A stretch of 64,000 bases of DNA from positions 1 through 64,000 of the forward strand of contig JBDOIT010000001.1 of assembly GCA_047404135.1 (NCBI GenBank), given 5' to 3'. Shown in pieces: positions 18,461 to 27,234 of this stretch. The notes under the pieces were generated by a model. That model searched no databases. It worked only from the letters and a program-made list of their open reading frames with translations, and was not told where the DNA came from. Made by a program: the position numbers and the translations under genes. Each line of letters starts with the position of its first letter. Position 1 is the stretch's first letter. The DNA is from JAHZKS01 sp047404135 (lineage in GTDB: Bacteria > Pseudomonadota > Alphaproteobacteria > Rickettsiales > JABSSG01).

Positions 18461-20126
18461 TTTGAATAAATACAAAAATAAATTACTTTTCTTGCCTCTT
18501 GGTGGATCCGGAGAGATAGGAATGAATTTCAACTTATACTATTACAAGGGTAAGTGGCTTGTTGTAGATTGTGGTAGTGGGTTTGCATCTGATCAGATGC
18601 CAGGAGTTGATTTGATCATTCCAGACATATCCTACATAGTGCAGCATAGAAAAGATATTGCTGGTATTGTAATCACTCATGCCCATGAAGACCATCTAGG
18701 CTCCGTGCAGCATTTATGGGAGGCTCTGGATGCTCCAATCTATACTACTACATTTACAGCGAATTTTTTGAAAGCCAAGCTTTCAGAAAGATTTGAAAAA
18801 TTGCCTAATGAAATAATAGAGATAAAACAAGGTGGTGACTTTTCTGTAGATCCATTTGATATTGAGTTTGTTCCTCTATGCCATTCTGCTCCTGAGATGC
18901 AAGCTATGGTACTTAAGACCGAGCAAGGGAATATATTTCATACAGGTGATTGGAAGTTTGATGAAGATCCCTTGATTGGAGAGGCTAATGACGAAGGTCT
19001 CCTGCGTTCTTATGGTGATAAGGGTGTTCTTGCTGTAATAGGTGATTCAACCAATGTGTTTAATGAAGATTATTCTGGTTCAGAAAGTAAGTTAAAGGAT
19101 TCTTTGCTTGAGTTGGTGTCTAGTTGTAAGAAGATGGTTGTGGTTACAACGTTTGCATCAAATCTTGCGCGACTAGAATCCTTAATCAAAATAGGGGAGC
19201 AATCAGGTAGAAGAGTGATCTTTGCTGGTAGAAGTTTACATAGAATATACGCTGCGGCAAAAGCCAGTGGGTATCTGAAAGATATACCGAAGATATTAGA
19301 TGAACGAGATATAGATGCGTATGATAGGGGCAGCATAATGGTTATCGCTACTGGTTGTCAGGGAGAGCCAATGGCAGCTTTGCCTAAGATGGCTAACGGG
19401 CAGCATCCTAGAATAAAGATAGCTCCTGGAGATACGGTTATATTTTCTTCAAAAATTATTCCAGGTAATGATAAAAAGATTTTTAAAATCTTTAATCAGT
19501 TAGCTAGAAATGGGATTGAAGTGATGACAGAAAAAGATCATTTTGTGCATGTCTCTGGTCATCCTGGAAAGAAAGAATTAAGGAGGTTATACGAACTTCT
19601 AAGGCCAGATATATTAATACCAGTGCATGGTGAGCATGTGCATATGCGTGAGCATGCAAAATTAGGCCGTGAAGTTGGTGTGAAGACAGCAATTGAAGTT
19701 GAGAATGGAGATGTTGTGTCTCTATCAAAGGATTCACCATGTAAACTAGGTAAGGTTCAAGCTGGTGAATTGGCTGTCTATGGTAATTATTTGTTGCACC
19801 CAGAATCAAAGATACTAAGAGTTAGAAGATACCTACAGAATGATGGCGCTTTATTTATCACTTTGATTTTATCTAAAAAATATAATTTACATACAGATCC
19901 TGTGATATCTGCACCTGGTTATTTAGATAATGATGAGGACAAAGACTTAATTATTCATCTGAAGGGTGAAATAGCTTCATTGCTTCATATGATGAGTCCG
20001 AGCAAGAAAAAGCCAAAGATTATTCTAGAAGAAATAGAAAAATCTGTAAAATCTAAGGTCAAATCTATTGTGAATAAAGAAATCAGGAAAGTTCCCGTAA
20101 TACAAGTATTTGCAAGAGTAGTATAG
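18453..20126 (+). CDS. rnj: Ribonuclease J
   Basis: Metallo-beta-lactamase/beta-CASP RNase that acts in mRNA decay and rRNA 5' processing. 557 aa. Metal ligands appear in THAHEDH (His76, His78, Asp80, His81), the beta-CASP region includes GDSTN, and the C-terminal half has HVSGHPGKKEL and PVHGEHVHM. Located between coaX and ygfZ on the same strand with a 3-nt gap downstream. Confidence 0.96.
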   Translation: MFDLNKYKNKLLFLPLGGSGEIGMNFNLYYYKGKWLVVDCGSGFASDQMPGVDLIIPDISYIVQHRKDIAGIVITHAHEDHLGSVQHLWEALDAPIYTTTFTANFLKAKLSERFEKLPNEIIEIKQGGDFSVDPFDIEFVPLCHSAPEMQAMVLKTEQGNIFHTGDWKFDEDPLIGEANDEGLLRSYGDKGVLAVIGDSTNVFNEDYSGSESKLKDSLLELVSSCKKMVVVTTFASNLARLESLIKIGEQSGRRVIFAGRSLHRIYAAAKASGYLKDIPKILDERDIDAYDRGSIMVIATGCQGEPMAALPKMANGQHPRIKIAPGDTVIFSSKIIPGNDKKIFKIFNQLARNGIEVMTEKDHFVHVSGHPGKKELRRLYELLRPDILIPVHGEHVHMREHAKLGREVGVKTAIEVENGDVVSLSKDSPCKLGKVQAGELAVYGNYLLHPESKILRVRRYLQNDGALFITLILSKKYNLHTDPVISAPGYLDNDEDKDLIIHLKGEIASLLHMMSPSKKKPKIILEEIEKSVKSKVKSIVNKEIRKVPVIQVFARVV

Positions 20127-20129
20127 CTC

Positions 20130-20906
20130 ATGGAAGTTCAGAATCTTGCTAATAGAAAAGTAATCTCTGTTTCGGGTAAGGATGCCTTATCATTTTTGCA
20201 GGGTCTTGTCACCAATGATATGAATAATCTTTCTGAAGATAATATTATCTATACCTTGATGTTAACCCCTCAAGGTAGATTCGATTATGATTTTTTTATA
20301 ACTAAAAATGGAGATTCTATTTTAGTTGATCACGAGGAGTCATTCACAAGTGAGATAAAATCTAAGTTCAATATATATAAGCTGAGATCTGAAGTGGTTA
20401 TAGAAGATCTGTCCGATAAATATAATGTTTTGCAATATTCTGCAGAGCAGGGTGGGGCTTATAAGGATCCACGTCATTCAGCATTGGGATATAGAAAATA
20501 TACTGAGCATGAAGTGAAGGGAGGTGATTCGTATGATAAGAAAATATATGATTTGATAATTCCAGAGCCTCATAAAGATATGATACAAGGTAGGTCTTTT
20601 CCTTTGGAATATGGAATGGATAAACTCCATGCAATTTCTTTTGAGAAGGGGTGTTATATGGGGCAGGAAAACACTGCTCGCACAAAGCATCGTGGCACAG
20701 TTAGGAAGAAGCTGTTTGGATGTCTGTCTGATGAAGATATTAGTTCAATTGCGCTCGGCACAGAGATATCGCATGGAGATGCTAAACTTGGAATATTTTG
20801 CTCTGCTATTGGAATCAAAGGAAAGATTCTTTTGCGTACAGAAGATTTTGAGCAAACAAATACAAATTCATTAATAATAGATGGAAAAATGGTTACGGTT
20901 ATTTGA
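20130..20906 (+). CDS. ygfZ: YgfZ/IBA57-family Fe-S cluster protein
   Basis: Folate-binding GcvT-like protein involved in maturation or repair of [4Fe-4S] enzymes. 258 aa. The family signature KGCYMGQE is present near residue 174, with a GcvT-like N-terminal domain (FLQGLVTNDM). It may share the coaX-rnj transcript. Its 3' end overlaps the convergent ftsQ by 8 nt. Confidence 0.9.
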   Translation: MEVQNLANRKVISVSGKDALSFLQGLVTNDMNNLSEDNIIYTLMLTPQGRFDYDFFITKNGDSILVDHEESFTSEIKSKFNIYKLRSEVVIEDLSDKYNVLQYSAEQGGAYKDPRHSALGYRKYTEHEVKGGDSYDKKIYDLIIPEPHKDMIQGRSFPLEYGMDKLHAISFEKGCYMGQENTARTKHRGTVRKKLFGCLSDEDISSIALGTEISHGDAKLGIFCSAIGIKGKILLRTEDFEQTNTNSLIIDGKMVTVI

Positions 20907-21672
20907 TATAAATTTTGTTTTTTATCCTCAGGTCTACAACCTTTATTTTTTTATTTTTTTGTATTTGTTCATCCTTTTGTATTTTTAAGAATTTCCCCCA
21001 AGCTAACTCCGGGTTATTTTCGGGTAATTTCACAATCAACCCATTTATGAGCTTTATATCCCAACGCCTATTGCCAACTCTCATAGCAGCATCAACCTTT
21101 CCAAAAATATCTTGCTCAACAGATATGATCTGTATTAGGTTTTGGGTATGTTTAAATGCCTGTTCTCCTGTTACGATAATAAAGTCCATTAGGTTTTTGC
21201 TGTTGCGTATTCTCATCAAGCTATTATCTTTGTTTATAAAAAAGAAATTTTTTTTATACTGCCAAATTGCAATAGGTTCTTTGTTTGTGATTTTAACTTT
21301 TATTTCAGAAGGAAGCTGACGTGAAATGCTTGCACTTTCAATGCAATCTATGGACTCAATATATTGCTGTATTTTTCTTATCGGTATCAGGAAAATAGAT
21401 TCTGATTTATAGGAGTCAAATATATCTGCTTTTACAGCAGGGCAGTATACATTGCTAGATTCGACACTAACGTTATTAATAAGAAATCCAAAGTGTGCAC
21501 TGGCTTTATTGACATGAGAGTAGATAAAGTCATTTATTGACTCTCTATCATACATAAATAACTTTATCGCTATCAGCATTGAAAGCGAGATTACGATAAA
21601 CATCATCTTCCTAGAAAGGTTTCTGAAGGAGCGTTTCTGTGAATAATTTTCTTTATTAACTTTCAAGCCCAT
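20899..21672 (-). CDS. ftsQ: Cell division protein FtsQ
   Basis: Bitopic membrane protein of the divisome that links FtsB/FtsL to septal wall synthesis. 257 aa. A cytoplasmic basic N-terminus is followed by one TM helix at about 24-42, then a POTRA-like region (IPIRKIQQYIESIDCIESASI) and the FtsQ domain. Sequence is divergent, but position after ddl in a murC-murB-ddl-ftsQ order is decisive. ftsA does not follow; the gene ends against ygfZ. Confidence 0.87.
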   Translation of the reverse strand: MGLKVNKENYSQKRSFRNLSRKMMFIVISLSMLIAIKLFMYDRESINDFIYSHVNKASAHFGFLINNVSVESSNVYCPAVKADIFDSYKSESIFLIPIRKIQQYIESIDCIESASISRQLPSEIKVKITNKEPIAIWQYKKNFFFINKDNSLMRIRNSKNLMDFIIVTGEQAFKHTQNLIQIISVEQDIFGKVDAAMRVGNRRWDIKLINGLIVKLPENNPELAWGKFLKIQKDEQIQKNKKIKVVDLRIKNKIYIK

Positions 21673-22621
21673 CTTGTACTAAGCTATTTATAATATTTTG
21701 GTAACTAATGCCGTGGAATTGGCATATTTCTGGAACAATAGACAAGGGCGTCATGCCTGGATGTGTATTTATTTCTAAGATATATATGCCATCTTTACCC
21801 TTTGCCTCATCATAAAGAAACTCAACCCTATTTATGTTCTTAACGTTGATACAATTATGAGCTTTTTCAGACAATCTCATTATTTCAGCCTCTATTTCTT
21901 TGTCTATAGACACTGGCATAACGTGTTTTGCCATACCATCTTGGTATTTTGTTTCGTAGTCATAGAATCTGTTCTTAAGAGGGATTACTTCAAGTAATCC
22001 AATGGCTTTGTTGTTTAGTACGGCAACTTGAATTTCTCGACCTTTTATATATTCCTGAGCTATTATTTTCTCACCATATAGCCATTCATATTTTGAAAAA
22101 TCAAAGTTATCCTCTTCGAATATGACTTCAATTCCTAAGCTAGAGCCTTCTGAGATAGGCTTGATAACATAAGGTCTGGGAATGGGGTCTCCTTCTATTT
22201 TATCATCTTTGGATATGATTTTGTATGCAGCTGTTTTTATTCCATTTTGTGCGAATATTTCTAGAGAGATTTGTTTGTTTAAACCTATTGAAGAGGGTAG
22301 TACGCCAGAATGGGTATATTTTATGCCTAATATCTCTAGCAATCCAGGCAGACAACCATCTTCCCCATATGTGCCATAAAGGCCATTAAATACAATATCA
22401 GGATTTATTTTTACTATTTGCTCAGCAAAGTCATGTCCCATATCTACAGGGGTAACTTTGTACCCAAGATCTAATAAAGCTGATTTGAGTCCAGGTTTGG
22501 ACATAAGGGAGACATCTCTTTCTGCGGACATTCCACCGTATATGAGAGCTACATGAATATTACCATTGAGGGCTCTAGCTTTTGGTAGCAGCGTTTCTTC
22601 TACTATAGTTTTATGTCTCAT
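21656..22621 (-). CDS. ddl: D-alanine--D-alanine ligase
   Basis: Makes the D-Ala-D-Ala dipeptide for peptidoglycan. 321 aa with an ATP-grasp fold. Visible motifs are GGMSAERDVSLMS near the N-terminus, PYVIKPISEGSSLGIEV, and the C-terminal LEINTHPGMTPLSIVPEI. It overlaps murB by 4 nt and ftsQ by 17 nt within one operon. Supports active wall synthesis. Confidence 0.96.
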   Translation of the reverse strand: MRHKTIVEETLLPKARALNGNIHVALIYGGMSAERDVSLMSKPGLKSALLDLGYKVTPVDMGHDFAEQIVKINPDIVFNGLYGTYGEDGCLPGLLEILGIKYTHSGVLPSSIGLNKQISLEIFAQNGIKTAAYKIISKDDKIEGDPIPRPYVIKPISEGSSLGIEVIFEEDNFDFSKYEWLYGEKIIAQEYIKGREIQVAVLNNKAIGLLEVIPLKNRFYDYETKYQDGMAKHVMPVSIDKEIEAEIMRLSEKAHNCINVKNINRVEFLYDEAKGKDGIYILEINTHPGMTPLSIVPEICQFHGISYQNIINSLVQDGLES

Positions 22622-23520
22622 TTAGTACCTATCCTTATTATTTCCCATTCTAACTTGGTATTGAATTTTTCCAAAACTTTTTTTTGTATCAGGTCTCCTA
22701 AGTTTTCTATATCAGATGCTGTTGCGTCACCCGTGTTAATAAGGAAATTACAATGCTTTTTAGATACTTGTGCTCCTCCAATCTTTGCGCCGCGCATTCC
22801 GGCTGCATCTATAAGTTCCCACGCTTTCTTACCGAGTGGGTTTTTGAATGTGGATCCGCCAGTTCTTTCTTTTATAGGCTGGGTTGAAGATCTGTTTGAT
22901 GTAATCTCTTTTAGTCTTGCTTTGACCTTTGATGCATCTTCATATTCCAATTCAAACATAGCTTTAGTAAATAAGAACTCAGATTTAATAGGGCAGTTTC
23001 GATATGAAAAGTTGAAATCAGATTTTTGCAGTAAGTGTATTTTTCCAGTTTTACGGTGCACAGCTTCAACTGAGATAAGACGATCTGAAATTTCTGAGCC
23101 GTAGCAGCCTGCGTTAGTTGCGATTGCTCCTCCAATATTGCCAGGAATGCCAACCAAGAATTCTAATCCAGATAAATTTTGTTCTGCTAGTAAATATGCT
23201 ATATTGCTGTCGATATTTGCGGCACCAAGTGAGACAATATTATTATTGATTTCTAAATCTGTAAAGTTTTTGCCGAGCTTTATTACAACTCCTTTTACTC
23301 CCCTATCTCTCATTATAACATTTGAACTGAGACCTAGTATCTCGCAGGGAACTCTTTGGTCTTTCTGAAGAATGAAATTAGATAGGTCCTCTGTATTTTT
23401 TGGCTTAAAAAGTATTTCAGCGGGTCCTCCAACTCCAAACCATGCTGTTTTAAAAAGGTCTACATCGCGGCGGTATCGTCCCTCGACTTCGGGTAAGGAC
23501 TCTTCAATGCTATTTGCCAT
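22618..23520 (-). CDS. murB: UDP-N-acetylenolpyruvoylglucosamine reductase
   Basis: FAD enzyme that reduces UDP-GlcNAc-enolpyruvate to UDP-MurNAc. 300 aa. FAD-binding segment LVGIPGNIGGAIATNAGCYG, catalytic-Ser segment GGSTFKNP, and GAQVSKKHCNFLINTG near the C-terminus. Overlaps murC by 11 nt and ddl by 4 nt, so it is coupled in the operon. Confidence 0.96.
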   Translation of the reverse strand: MANSIEESLPEVEGRYRRDVDLFKTAWFGVGGPAEILFKPKNTEDLSNFILQKDQRVPCEILGLSSNVIMRDRGVKGVVIKLGKNFTDLEINNNIVSLGAANIDSNIAYLLAEQNLSGLEFLVGIPGNIGGAIATNAGCYGSEISDRLISVEAVHRKTGKIHLLQKSDFNFSYRNCPIKSEFLFTKAMFELEYEDASKVKARLKEITSNRSSTQPIKERTGGSTFKNPLGKKAWELIDAAGMRGAKIGGAQVSKKHCNFLINTGDATASDIENLGDLIQKKVLEKFNTKLEWEIIRIGTK

Positions 23521-24940
23521 TTTGTTTTATTTTTTGAGGTAATTCATTTGCCCATTTCGTAATATCACCGGCTCCAAGAAAGAGCAGAAGGTCATTTGTT
23601 TGGCAAGTTTTTTCTAAAATGTCTATAGCTTCTTCAGGGGATTTTAGAGGTGACACATTACCTTTAAATCCTTTGTCCTTAATAGCGCTTACCAGAGCAT
23701 GCTTGTCTATTCCTTCAATTGGATCTTCTCCAGCAGAATACACATCTGCAATGAAGACATTATCTGCGCTTCTAAAAGATTCTGCGAAATCATCTAGAAA
23801 ACTCTGCAAGCGCGAATATCTATGTGGTTGGAAGATGATATTGATTTTTCCAGATGTATCCTTTACGGATTGCTGGGCGGTTTGCAAAGTTGCCTTTACC
23901 TCAGTTGGGTGGTGTGCGTAATCATCTATAATAGTAACTCCGTTATGCGTTGCGATCTTTGTGAATCTTCTATTAACCCCTTGAAAGTCAGATAACCCTT
24001 GTGCAATTACTATCTTGTTGAACCCTAGATTTATTCCAATAGAAATGGCTGCAAGTGCATTCTGGATATTGTGCATTCCAGGAATATTAAGTATCACATT
24101 TTGAATTTCCTGATATTCCACGGAAAGTTTTTTAGAGATCTTTACGTCAAAAATAGATCCACCAGAAGATGCTCTTATATTATGTGCGAAGACATCTGCA
24201 TCTTCAGATTCCACGCCATATGTGATGATTTTTCTTTCTGCGATCTCAGCGCTGAGTTTTTGCACCTCATCATGATCTACACATAAAACGCCGAACCCAT
24301 AAAAAGGAAGATTTCTAAGGAATGTTCGGAAGGATTCTTTTAGATTTTCATAAGATCCATAGAAATCTAAATGCTCAGGATCAATGTTTGTGATAACCGC
24401 TATCTTAGATGGAATCTTAATAAATGTACCATCGGATTCATCTGCTTCAGCAATCAGATATTCTCCTGTTCCAATATATGCATTTGTTCCTCTGTCATTT
24501 ATAATGCCACCATTTATTACAGTAGGGTTCATTTTTGCTTTGTTGAAAAGTTCCGCAATAAGTGATGTTGTGGTGGTTTTTCCATGTGTGCCTGAAACGG
24601 CAATAGAGGTTTTGAATGACATCAATTCTCCAAGCATTTCGCTCCTTGAGATAATGGGGATATCGTTTTCTTTGCAGTATATTATTTCTGGATTGGCATC
24701 ATGAATTGCTGTAGATTTTACTAGCAAAGATACCCCTTTGGAGTTATCTGATTTGTGGTCTTCAAATATCTTGATTCCAAAGGATTCCAATCTTTTCGTA
24801 TTACCGTTGCTTCCTAGATTAGAACCTTGTAACTTGTATCCCATGCTATGCAATACTTCAGCTATCCCGCTCATCCCAATGCCTCCAATTCCTATAAAGT
24901 GGATTAGAGAGTCTTTTGATAGTTGAGATAGTATGGACAT
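23510..24940 (-). CDS. murC: UDP-N-acetylmuramate--L-alanine ligase
   Basis: Adds L-Ala to UDP-MurNAc, the first amino acid of the stem peptide. 476 aa. N-terminal Rossmann motif GIGGIGMSGIAEVL, ATP-binding P-loop SGTHGKTTTTSL near residue 115, central ITNIDPEHLDFYG, and C-terminal FQPHRYSR. Its start abuts the acpS stop (1-nt overlap), indicating one transcript from the promoter upstream of acpS. Confidence 0.97.
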   Translation of the reverse strand: MSILSQLSKDSLIHFIGIGGIGMSGIAEVLHSMGYKLQGSNLGSNGNTKRLESFGIKIFEDHKSDNSKGVSLLVKSTAIHDANPEIIYCKENDIPIISRSEMLGELMSFKTSIAVSGTHGKTTTTSLIAELFNKAKMNPTVINGGIINDRGTNAYIGTGEYLIAEADESDGTFIKIPSKIAVITNIDPEHLDFYGSYENLKESFRTFLRNLPFYGFGVLCVDHDEVQKLSAEIAERKIITYGVESEDADVFAHNIRASSGGSIFDVKISKKLSVEYQEIQNVILNIPGMHNIQNALAAISIGINLGFNKIVIAQGLSDFQGVNRRFTKIATHNGVTIIDDYAHHPTEVKATLQTAQQSVKDTSGKINIIFQPHRYSRLQSFLDDFAESFRSADNVFIADVYSAGEDPIEGIDKHALVSAIKDKGFKGNVSPLKSPEEAIDILEKTCQTNDLLLFLGAGDITKWANELPQKIKQNGK

Positions 24941-25332
24941 TATTTTTCTATTATTGCTATTGCGTTAGCATATTCTCGATCATCTGTAATAGATAGATGA
25001 ATCGAATACTCACTAACATTTAATCTTTCTTTTATATATGAATCAAGTTTATCGTCTACATCGTAGAATGGTTTTCCAGTTTTGTCATTAGATATAGAGA
25101 TGTTTTTTAATGTGACGTCTTTGTTAAAGCCGGTTCCTGTAGCTTTGGCAAAAGCTTCTTTTGCAGCAAATCTTTTTGCTAGATATTTTATTCTGCTACT
25201 AGCAGCTAAAGAATTAAATTTTTCTATCTCTTTATCGCTGAGCATCCTATTTATAAAGTTTTCCTGATGTTTATCGAATATCTCTTCGATACGTGAAATC
25301 TTTACCAAGTCAGTTCCAATACCAATGATCAT
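24940..25332 (-). CDS. acpS: Holo-[acyl-carrier-protein] synthase
   Basis: Transfers 4'-phosphopantetheine from CoA to ACP. 130 aa. Mg-binding residues are Asp8 (MIIGIGTDLV) and Glu59 in RFAAKEAFAKA, and GTGF follows. It leads the acpS-murC-murB-ddl-ftsQ run, an unusual head gene for this wall cluster where murG often sits. Confidence 0.95.
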   Translation of the reverse strand: MIIGIGTDLVKISRIEEIFDKHQENFINRMLSDKEIEKFNSLAASSRIKYLAKRFAAKEAFAKATGTGFNKDVTLKNISISNDKTGKPFYDVDDKLDSYIKERLNVSEYSIHLSITDDREYANAIAIIEK

Positions 25333-25361
25333 GTTTTGATTCTTAATAGAAATAAGCCCAT

Positions 25362-25390
25362 AGTATATAGGAAGCTTGCTCTTCGCACAA
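25362..25390 (-). promoter_or_regulatory. Putative promoter of the acpS-mur-ddl-ftsQ operon
   Basis: On the minus strand: TTGTGC, 17-bp spacer, TATACT. Predicted start lies about 25 nt upstream of the acpS ATG. Called from hexamers and spacing. Confidence 0.5.
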
Positions 25391-25393
25391 GGT

Positions 25394-25414
25394 GGGGCTT
25401 TGTGGGTTAGCCCC
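25394..25414. other. GC-rich hairpin between acpS and the 50-bp repeats
   Basis: GGGGCT and AGCCCC form a 6-bp stem around a 9-nt loop. It sits between the glycosyltransferase 3' end and the acpS promoter, so it may end the incoming minus-strand transcript. No clear T-run follows, so terminator function is uncertain. Confidence 0.35.
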
Positions 25415-25446
25415 GGTATAATTTAGAGTATATAGGTTTATGCTAG

Positions 25447-25596
25447 ACCCAGGTTAGTCCATCTGTTGAGTCGTAACCTATGATATGTTTTTCGACACCC
25501 AGGTTAGTCCATCTGTTGAGTCGTAACCTATGATATGTTTTTCGACACCCAGGTTAGTCCATCTGTTGAGTCGTAACCTATGATATGTTTTTCGAC
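25447..25596. repeat. Three perfect tandem copies of a 50-bp unit
   Basis: Copies at 25447-25496, 25497-25546 and 25547-25596 appear identical. The copy at 25547-25596 encodes the C-terminal 16-17 codons of the glycosyltransferase gene. The middle copy supplies its present stop codon at 25528. The last copy is noncoding. 50 is not a multiple of three, so the frame changes at each junction. There are no spacers, so this is not CRISPR. Confidence 0.95.
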
Positions 25597-27123
25597 AGCA
25601 CATATTTCGTGTTCTTGTAGATATTCCGAGAAATAAGAAAACTCTTTGAGGCGTGCTGCAATACGGTCCTGCATTGCTTCATCACAGAATGCTTTTGTAG
25701 CGTGCAGAAAAGGCTCAAAGTACTCAAGTTGGTCATCTTCTGTATCTTTAGCATTTGCCTCTGTACTTTTGTAAGGATAAGGATATACAACATCTAGATT
25801 GTCACCTTCATGAGCTTTAGTAAAATAACTGTATCCAAATACATCAGCTGTTGCTTTATCTGTGAAGTCTTTTATAGATTCTTTATACAGTTCTTGCATA
25901 AGTGGAGATGGGTTTAGCAAGTTTTCTCTCACTAAATTCTGAGTCTCCTGAATAACAGGGTGATTGGGCTTTGCTCCGAACATAAAATTATCTATAGAGA
26001 AGTGATATGCTTTTGGGTCAAACGTAGCTGTAAAGAAATCAAAGGTTTGAGATTCCATATTAGGAGCTTTTGCAAATTCGTAGTTTATATCCGCATAAAG
26101 CCCACCCATGTGGTTGACAATGTCATATCTTAGAGTGTCACTTGCTATCCCCCAGTGCTTTAAGTTGATTTCTTGTTCCACTATATCGTAATTTGATAAA
26201 TGCTCTTTTATTTCAGACATTTCCCTGACTTCTATTCCGCTATTTATTAGTTTTTTAACAGAGGGACCAATCAGATCTTTGCTATTAGTCCAAAGAATAT
26301 GAGCCCAGGATTCATTGTCTTCATCATTAAACAGATTTTTGTTTTTTATAGCATTTCTTATGTCTTGTGCTCTGAGTTGTATAGGCTTATCAGGAGAGGT
26401 AAGCCATATATTGTGCAAGGTTTTTGGAATTTTAGTGTAGTTTCCTTCTTTTGAATCTAGATTTCTATATTTGTAATCAAGCAATGATTCTGGGCTCATT
26501 GAAGGTTTTTGTGAATTTTCCCCTTGAGTATCAACTTGAGCATCAAGGAAAGCATTAAATTCACTTTCTCCACCATCGCAATCATAACTAAAGCCCAGCT
26601 TGTCATGGATTAGGCTATGTACTGCAGTATTTGCAGTACGTATAAAAAAGTTTTGCTTCTCAGTATCTGTGAGATGATTAGAGATTGAGTGGCCAAATTT
26701 CGTTGATATTGTATTAAATAGTATTGTTGATAAATTTCCTTCTATTTCAGCTCTTTCTCCGCTTCTATCATAAGAAAGTAGTTCTTTTAAGAACAATGCT
26801 GCGTTTTTTGGTGTATCAATATGCTCATGTATCATGTCTAGCACTGGAAGTCTAAGATAGTTTGCTTTAAGGAGAACTTTGTCTATCATTTCTGTTCCAA
26901 AGGCCTGTAGCAGAAGATTTATTATGTCTCTAGATAAATCTTCAATATTTTTTTGCTTAAGGGGATCTGAGAATGTGATCAAATAAAGTGTTGGCAAATA
27001 ATCAGATGCACCATCAGAATCAGTAATGTCCTGACCCTTTTTCCGGTATGTGTTTTCGGATATCTCCTTTTGTAGTTGATGTATTTTTAATAAAATTTTG
27101 TTATTTTTGTATTCCATGATCAT
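25528..27123 (-). CDS. Putative GT32/toxin-like glycosyltransferase (effector candidate)
   Basis: 531 aa. Residues 1-225 form a helical region of no recognised family. From 231 a DXD-sugar glycosyltransferase domain begins with KIPKTLHNIWL, followed by ASDTLRYDIVNHMGGLY at 327-343, the motif DIN at 345-347 where the family normally has DxD, and SIDNFMFGAKPNHPV. The C-terminal end has a His plus TW motif (H513, W525) like the closing loop of GT32 and clostridial-toxin enzymes. No signal peptide. In intracellular bacteria such proteins are often secreted effectors; that role is inferred. A start at 27117 (third codon) is equally possible. Confidence 0.78.
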   Translation of the reverse strand: MIMEYKNNKILLKIHQLQKEISENTYRKKGQDITDSDGASDYLPTLYLITFSDPLKQKNIEDLSRDIINLLLQAFGTEMIDKVLLKANYLRLPVLDMIHEHIDTPKNAALFLKELLSYDRSGERAEIEGNLSTILFNTISTKFGHSISNHLTDTEKQNFFIRTANTAVHSLIHDKLGFSYDCDGGESEFNAFLDAQVDTQGENSQKPSMSPESLLDYKYRNLDSKEGNYTKIPKTLHNIWLTSPDKPIQLRAQDIRNAIKNKNLFNDEDNESWAHILWTNSKDLIGPSVKKLINSGIEVREMSEIKEHLSNYDIVEQEINLKHWGIASDTLRYDIVNHMGGLYADINYEFAKAPNMESQTFDFFTATFDPKAYHFSIDNFMFGAKPNHPVIQETQNLVRENLLNPSPLMQELYKESIKDFTDKATADVFGYSYFTKAHEGDNLDVVYPYPYKSTEANAKDTEDDQLEYFEPFLHATKAFCDEAMQDRIAARLKEFSYFSEYLQEHEICAVEKHIIGYDSTDGLTWVSKNIS

Positions 27124-27153
27124 TAAGCATTTTAATTAACAAATAGTAAGAAT

Positions 27154-27182
27154 ACTTTAATACAAATAACTAGAATTGTAAA
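27154..27182 (-). promoter_or_regulatory. Putative promoter of the glycosyltransferase gene
   Basis: On the minus strand: TTTACA, 17-bp spacer, TAAAGT. Start would be about 25-30 nt upstream of the candidate ATGs at 27123 and 27117. No strong ribosome site is visible. Called by eye. Confidence 0.4.
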
Positions 27183-27234
27183 GCGCAATCTGAATCCTTT
27201 CTTGGGTTTGTAAAGTTGCAAGATGGGGCTTTGC

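Noticed and set aside
25447..25596. CRISPR-like array
   Set aside because: The 50-bp units abut with no spacers and derive from the end of a coding gene; no cas genes nearby.
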